64,000 nt of DNA from Streptomyces humi (GTDB lineage: Bacteria > Actinomycetota > Actinomycetes > Streptomycetales > Streptomycetaceae), in assembly GCF_001005085.2 (NCBI RefSeq), contig NZ_LBMU02000048.1, forward strand, positions 62,001 to 126,000, given 5' to 3'. Position 1 is the stretch's first letter; the number at the start of each line of letters is the position of its first letter. Below are positions 60,342 to 64,000 of this stretch, one piece after another. A model generated the notes under the pieces. The model was not told where the DNA came from, did no database searches, and saw only the letters and a list, made by a program, of their open reading frames with translations. The translations under genes and the position numbers were made by a program.

Positions 60342-60513
60342 GGGGGACTCCGATCTGCGGTCGAACGCTGACGTGCCCGGAGGTACGGGCGGACGGTGGG
60401 CGTCCGTTCAGACCGGCCCGATAGTCACCGCACCCCGATCCGAACGGGCGAAAGTCGCGGCGCCGGGCGTGTGACGCCGGTGGGCGGCGGCCCGTTCGTC
60501 CGAGGATCCGAAG

Positions 60514-61191
60514 ATGCGAACGGACGATCCACGACTGCTCACCGCCGCGCTCGTCCTCCTGCTGACCGGCGCGTTCCTCGTCACACCGGCGAAGGCCGAC
60601 TCCGGCACCGGGGCCTGCGCCTTCGGCGGCGCCAGCGGCCCGCCGGCCGGCGGTGACACCGCCGGCTGGACCGCGCCGACGGTCCACTACCGGCTCTCCG
60701 CCGGGTACGCGGCCCAGGGCCCGCACTGGCGGCTGCGGCACACCGGCCAGGACTTCGCGGTCGACACCGGCACCCCGGTGTACGCGGTCGGGCCCGGCCG
60801 GGTGGTGACCGCCGGCTGCGGCGACGGCTTCGGCAACCAGGTCGTCCTACGGCACCCCGACGGCTACTACACCCAGTACGCCCACCTCTCCGTCATCAAC
60901 GTCCGCCCCGGCCAGGAGGTGTCGACGGGCCAGCGGATCGGCGCCGCCGGCGCCACGGGCAACGCGGACGGCCCGCACCTGCACTTCGAGGTCCGCACGA
61001 CCCCGTACCTGGGGTCGGACGTGGCGCCGCTGCCCTGGCTGCGCCGGCACGGCGTGCGGCTCTCCGGAGAAGCCGCGGCGGACCGGGACCTGGTGCGGAT
61101 CCCGTGCGTGCCTCGTACAAAGTTCGAAGATCTCCGCAGCGACCGCGCCGCCGCCCCGGAGCCGACAGACTGCCCCCCATGGCTCGTCTGA
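60514..61191 (+). CDS. Secreted M23 metallopeptidase
   Basis: 225 residues from ATG 60514. Signal peptide (LLTAALVLLLTGAFLVTPAK, followed by ADS). The LytM/M23 zinc site is complete: HTGQDFAVD (near residue 76) and HLHFEV (near 155), with the usual GNQVVLRHPDGYYTQYAHLS between them. It hydrolyses peptidoglycan cross-bridges or processes secreted proteins. No cell-wall-binding module is present. It overlaps the next gene by 13 bases. Confidence 0.88.
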   Translation: MRTDDPRLLTAALVLLLTGAFLVTPAKADSGTGACAFGGASGPPAGGDTAGWTAPTVHYRLSAGYAAQGPHWRLRHTGQDFAVDTGTPVYAVGPGRVVTAGCGDGFGNQVVLRHPDGYYTQYAHLSVINVRPGQEVSTGQRIGAAGATGNADGPHLHFEVRTTPYLGSDVAPLPWLRRHGVRLSGEAAADRDLVRIPCVPRTKFEDLRSDRAAAPEPTDCPPWLV

Positions 61192-62129
61192 GGTTCGTCC
61201 TCGTCACCGCGCTGGTCGCGCTCCTCCTGTTCCCCGCCTCCCGTCCGGAGACCCCGCGCCCCGCCGCGCCCGGCGCCTTCGGGGCGTACGTCGGCTACGG
61301 CGCCGAAGGGGTGCGGCGGGTGAGCGCGCTGGGCGCGTGGCTGGGGCACGACGAGCCGCGCGTCGGGCACACCTACCTGCCCGGTGACGTGTGGCGGAAC
61401 ATCGAGGGCGCCCCCGGCTTCGTCCGGCTGTGGGCGCGCTGGCGGCGGGCCGAGCCGGACCGGCTGCTCGTCCTCAACGTGCCGATGCTGGAGGGCACCG
61501 AGGAGCACCTGCCGGACACCGAGGTGCGCCGCCGGCTGCGGCTCGGGGCGGCCGGGGCGTACGACGGGCACTTCCGGACGCTGGCCCGGCGGCTGGTGGC
61601 GGTCGGCGCGCCGGACACCGTCGTCGTCCTGGGCTGGGAGATGAACGGGGTGACGTACAGCCACCGCTGCGGTCCGGACCCGGCGGCCTGGAAGGCGTAC
61701 TGGGCGCGGATCGTCACGGCGATGCGGTCGGTGCCGGGCGGCCGGTTCCGCTTCGACTTCGCGCCCAACCGCGGGCTGGACGCGATCCCGTGGACCCGGT
61801 GCTACCCCGGTGACCGGTACGTCGACGTCATCGGGATGGACGCCTACGACTCGCCGCGCGGCCTGTCCTTCCAGGAGCAGGTCGACGAGCCGTACGGGCT
61901 GCGCGACCAGGTCGACTTCGCCCGCGCCCACGGCAAACCCGTCTCGTACCCGGAGTGGGGGCTCTACGAGAACGGGGACGACCCGGCCTATCTGCGGGGC
62001 ATGCTGGACTGGTTCGCGCGTGCCCGGCCGGTGTACCAGACCCTCACCGACTACTGCCCGCACGGTGTCTGGGGCTGCCGCAGCAACCCCAGGTCCACGG
62101 CCGTGTACCACGCGCTGATGAAGGGCTAG
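61179..62129 (+). CDS. Secreted glycoside hydrolase, GH26-like
   Basis: 316 residues from ATG 61179. N-terminal hydrophobic signal (LRFVLVTALVALLLFPAS). The core has a TIM-barrel pattern with VVLGWEMNGVTYSHRCG (putative acid/base Glu), FDFAPNRGLDAIPWTRCYPG, YVDVIGMDAYD and VSYPEWGLYENG (putative nucleophile Glu), as in GH26 beta-mannanases and related exopolysaccharide-acting enzymes. The real substrate is unknown. Coupled to the M23 gene, it may act on the cell envelope or matrix. Confidence 0.8.
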   Translation: MARLRFVLVTALVALLLFPASRPETPRPAAPGAFGAYVGYGAEGVRRVSALGAWLGHDEPRVGHTYLPGDVWRNIEGAPGFVRLWARWRRAEPDRLLVLNVPMLEGTEEHLPDTEVRRRLRLGAAGAYDGHFRTLARRLVAVGAPDTVVVLGWEMNGVTYSHRCGPDPAAWKAYWARIVTAMRSVPGGRFRFDFAPNRGLDAIPWTRCYPGDRYVDVIGMDAYDSPRGLSFQEQVDEPYGLRDQVDFARAHGKPVSYPEWGLYENGDDPAYLRGMLDWFARARPVYQTLTDYCPHGVWGCRSNPRSTAVYHALMKG

Positions 62130-62226
62130 GCGCTGTCTCTCCGGCCGGCGCCGGCGTGCTTCTCCACCCCGGTTTCCACCCTTGGGTCCAGGCGTCGCGG
62201 GCCCCTGTGACAGCAGGCTTGGGGGC

Positions 62227-62757
62227 ATGACAACGACCGAGTGGATCACCGACATCGCTCTCATCCTCGTCGTCTTCCGGCAGCTGCGGGAAGGCCGGCT
62301 GGACCTCATGAGCTTCCTGATCCCGCTGGGGATCGTGGCCTACGTGGCCCACACGTATCTGGACTCCGTTCCCACCGGAGGCAACGACCTGGTACTCGTC
62401 GGAGCGCTCATGGGCGCCGGCGCCGTGCTCGGCGTCGCCGGCGGCGTCTACACCCGGGTCAGGGCCGCGGGCGAGCACATCCTGATCAAGGCGGGCGCGG
62501 TCTCCGCGATCCTCTGGGTGCTCGGCATGGGTGCCCGGATGGGCTTCCAGCTGTGGACCGAGCACGGCGGCGCCGACGACGTCGCCCGGTTCAGCCTCGC
62601 CCACCACATCACCAGCGACCAGGCATGGGTGGCGGCCTTCGTCCTGATGGCGCTGACCGAGGTCGTCACCCGGCTGGCCACGATCCTCGTCCGCAGCCGG
62701 ATGCTGACCGCCGGGCAGCCCGCCCCTGCCTCGCCCCGTGTCGCGGTCCGGCCGTGA
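62227..62757 (+). CDS. Integral membrane protein, unknown
   Basis: 176 residues from ATG 62227. Four hydrophobic segments (ITDIALILVVF, LIPLGIVAYVAHTYL, LVGALMGAGAVLGVAGGVYT and AVSAILWVLGMGARMGFQLW), with a fifth near the C-terminus (AWVAAFVLMALTEVVTRLAT). No catalytic motif. It lies just upstream of a histidine kinase/response regulator pair on the same strand, so it may belong to that operon as a sensor accessory. Confidence 0.75.
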   Translation: MTTTEWITDIALILVVFRQLREGRLDLMSFLIPLGIVAYVAHTYLDSVPTGGNDLVLVGALMGAGAVLGVAGGVYTRVRAAGEHILIKAGAVSAILWVLGMGARMGFQLWTEHGGADDVARFSLAHHITSDQAWVAAFVLMALTEVVTRLATILVRSRMLTAGQPAPASPRVAVRP

Positions 62758-62771
62758 GCTATGGTCTGGCC

Positions 62772-63961
62772 GTGCCCACCGCCGAGACCGTCTCCCCCTC
62801 CGGACAGGTCCCGCCCCCGTCGGCCGCGCCCCGGCCGGTCCCGGGCCGGGACCCGCGCAGTGGGCGCTGACCGTGGCGGTCATCGTCAGCGGGGCCCTGA
62901 CGATCCGGCCGATGGGCGTCAGCGGGCAGGGGCTGGTGGTCGCGGTCCTGTACGTACTGAACTGCGCGGCGCTGCTGGCCCGGGGCCTGCCCCCGGACAG
63001 GATCCCACCCCGTGCCGCCGTCGTCTGGCTGTCGCTGGGCATCCTCGCGGCGGCCGCGCTGATCGGCGCCGGCCGCAGCGGAACGGCCTACCTCTTCGCC
63101 TTCTTCCTCTCCGGTCACATCGGATACCGGCTGCCGACCAGACAGGCCCTCGTCCTGGCGCCGGCCTGCGGCCTGCTCTGCGGCGGCGTCCTGTACTTCC
63201 ATGTCGGACCCGGACACCACCTGCTGCCCTGGGCCGTCGGTCTCACCACCGGCGCACCGGTCCTGATCGGGATACTCAACCGCGCCCAGCACCGGGCCGT
63301 GGACGCCGCGCTGTCGGCCGCCGAGAGCGCGGAGCGTGCCGCCCGGGCCGAGGCGCAGGCGGCCGTGCTCACCGAACGCGCCCGGATCGCCCGGGACGTC
63401 CACGACGTCCTGGCGCACTCGCTGGCCGGGATCAACATGCAGCTGGAACTGGCCGACGCGCTGCTCGACACCGGCGACCTGGAGAAGGTCAGGGCGGTCA
63501 ACGACAAGGCCCACAGCCTCGTCAAGGAGAGCCTGAAGCAGGCGCAGTGGACCGTCCACGCGCTCCGCGAGGACTCGCTGCCGCTGGTGGAGACCCTCAC
63601 CGCGATGACCGAGTCGTCCGGCCACCGCGACGCCCTGACCGTCAGCGGCACGCCCGTGGAGGTACCGGCCCGGGTGACCCAGAACCTGCTGCGGATCGCC
63701 CAGGAGTCCCTGACCAACGCCGCGCGGTACGCCCCGGGCGGTGAGGTGCGGGTGGAGCTGGCCTTCGCGGCTTCCTCGACGGCGCTGACGATCCGCAACC
63801 TGCCCGCCACCCGTACGGTGACCCCGGGGGCCGGCAGCGGCATGGGACTGATCGGAATGCGCGAACGCGTCGCCCTGCTGGGCGGCACCCTCACCGCGGG
63901 ACCGGTCACCGAGGGACCGGGCCGGGGCGGCTGGCAAGTGGAGGCAGTGATCCCGCGATGA
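62772..63961 (+). pseudogene. Sensor histidine kinase with N-terminal frameshift
   Basis: The natural start looks like GTG 62772 (VPTAETVSPSGQVPPPS). That frame has the typical high G/C third positions but stops at 62868. From about 62850 the coding pattern moves to the frame that reads PAQWALTVAVIVSGAL and ends at 63961, so one base appears missing near the GGG at 62848-62850. The rest is intact: five membrane helices, phosphoacceptor ERARIARDVHDVLAHSLAGI, N-box LRIAQESLTNAARYA and GSGMGLIGMRERV. Starts further down, such as GTG 62873, could still give a nearly full kinase. A sequencing error is possible. Confidence 0.7.
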
Positions 63962-64000
63962 GTGAACCCACCGAGAACTCACGCCCGTTGCGCGTGGTCG
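63958..64000 (+). CDS. Response regulator, start only (cut by window edge)
   Basis: ATG 63958 overlaps the kinase stop (ATGA). The visible 14 residues (MSEPTENSRPLRVV) match the lead-in of a receiver domain. Identity as the cognate NarL-type regulator rests on the overlap with a HisKA_3 kinase. Confidence 0.6.
   Translation, partial: MSEPTENSRPLRVV

Overview
The window is chromosomal DNA of a high-G+C actinomycete, almost certainly Streptomyces. The coding frames have G or C in nearly every third position, GTG and TTG starts are common, there is a pSAM2-type integrative element in a tRNA-Gly gene, and there is a DasR-like operator in front of a chitinase gene. No ribosomal RNA, CRISPR array or large biosynthetic cluster was seen.

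Left flank (1-2.9 kb): two HEAT-repeat-like genes on the minus strand, one cut by the window edge, enclose a zinc-ribbon gene broken by a one-base frameshift.

Mobile region (2.9-23.2 kb): copies of the 3' end of tRNA-Gly(CCC) lie at 2892, 7735 and, inside the intact tRNA, 23124, with a 17-base partial copy at 8795. Between the first two is the relic of one element: a large secreted protein with PKD-like domains and three C-terminal repeats, and an integrase lacking its N-terminus. Between 7735 and 23170 is an apparently complete actinomycete integrative and conjugative element. Its core runs Nudix (Pif-like), GntR repressor (KorSA-like), activator-like gene, FtsK-type Tra, Spd proteins, RepSA-like initiator, Xis and Int. 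Its cargo includes a 1243-residue, AT-rich gene that fuses an Mrr-like nuclease domain to a NACHT-type NTPase, which is a likely anti-phage protein. A long inverted repeat follows that gene directly. The arm-type repeats beside the two integrases match left ends that are crossed over, so the region is a mosaic of several accreted elements.

Right of the tRNA (23.4-64 kb) is ordinary Streptomyces chromosome. It holds dcd and a phosphoribosyltransferase; secreted and membrane proteins; two multidomain SpoIIE-type phosphatases; a PLP decarboxylase divergent from a MarR gene; and a sugar ABC importer in which the binding protein and permease carry internal deletions while the ATPase is intact. Next come an ECF sigma factor with a membrane partner; extracellular carbohydrate enzymes (rhamnogalacturonan lyase, pectate lyase, chitinase) with LacI-like or DasR-like boxes; and three enzyme/TetR pairs with clear inverted-repeat operators. 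The end of the window has a PhzF-like isomerase, a TOPRIM-like protein, an NlpC/P60 hydrolase, a two-component system beside an ABC exporter, gnd, an M23 peptidase and a GH26-like protein. The last genes are a histidine kinase with an apparent N-terminal frameshift and the start of its response regulator.

Several intergenic regions carry short tandem repeats (11, 21, 23 bp and shorter). Family names come from motif recognition by eye; no database search was possible.
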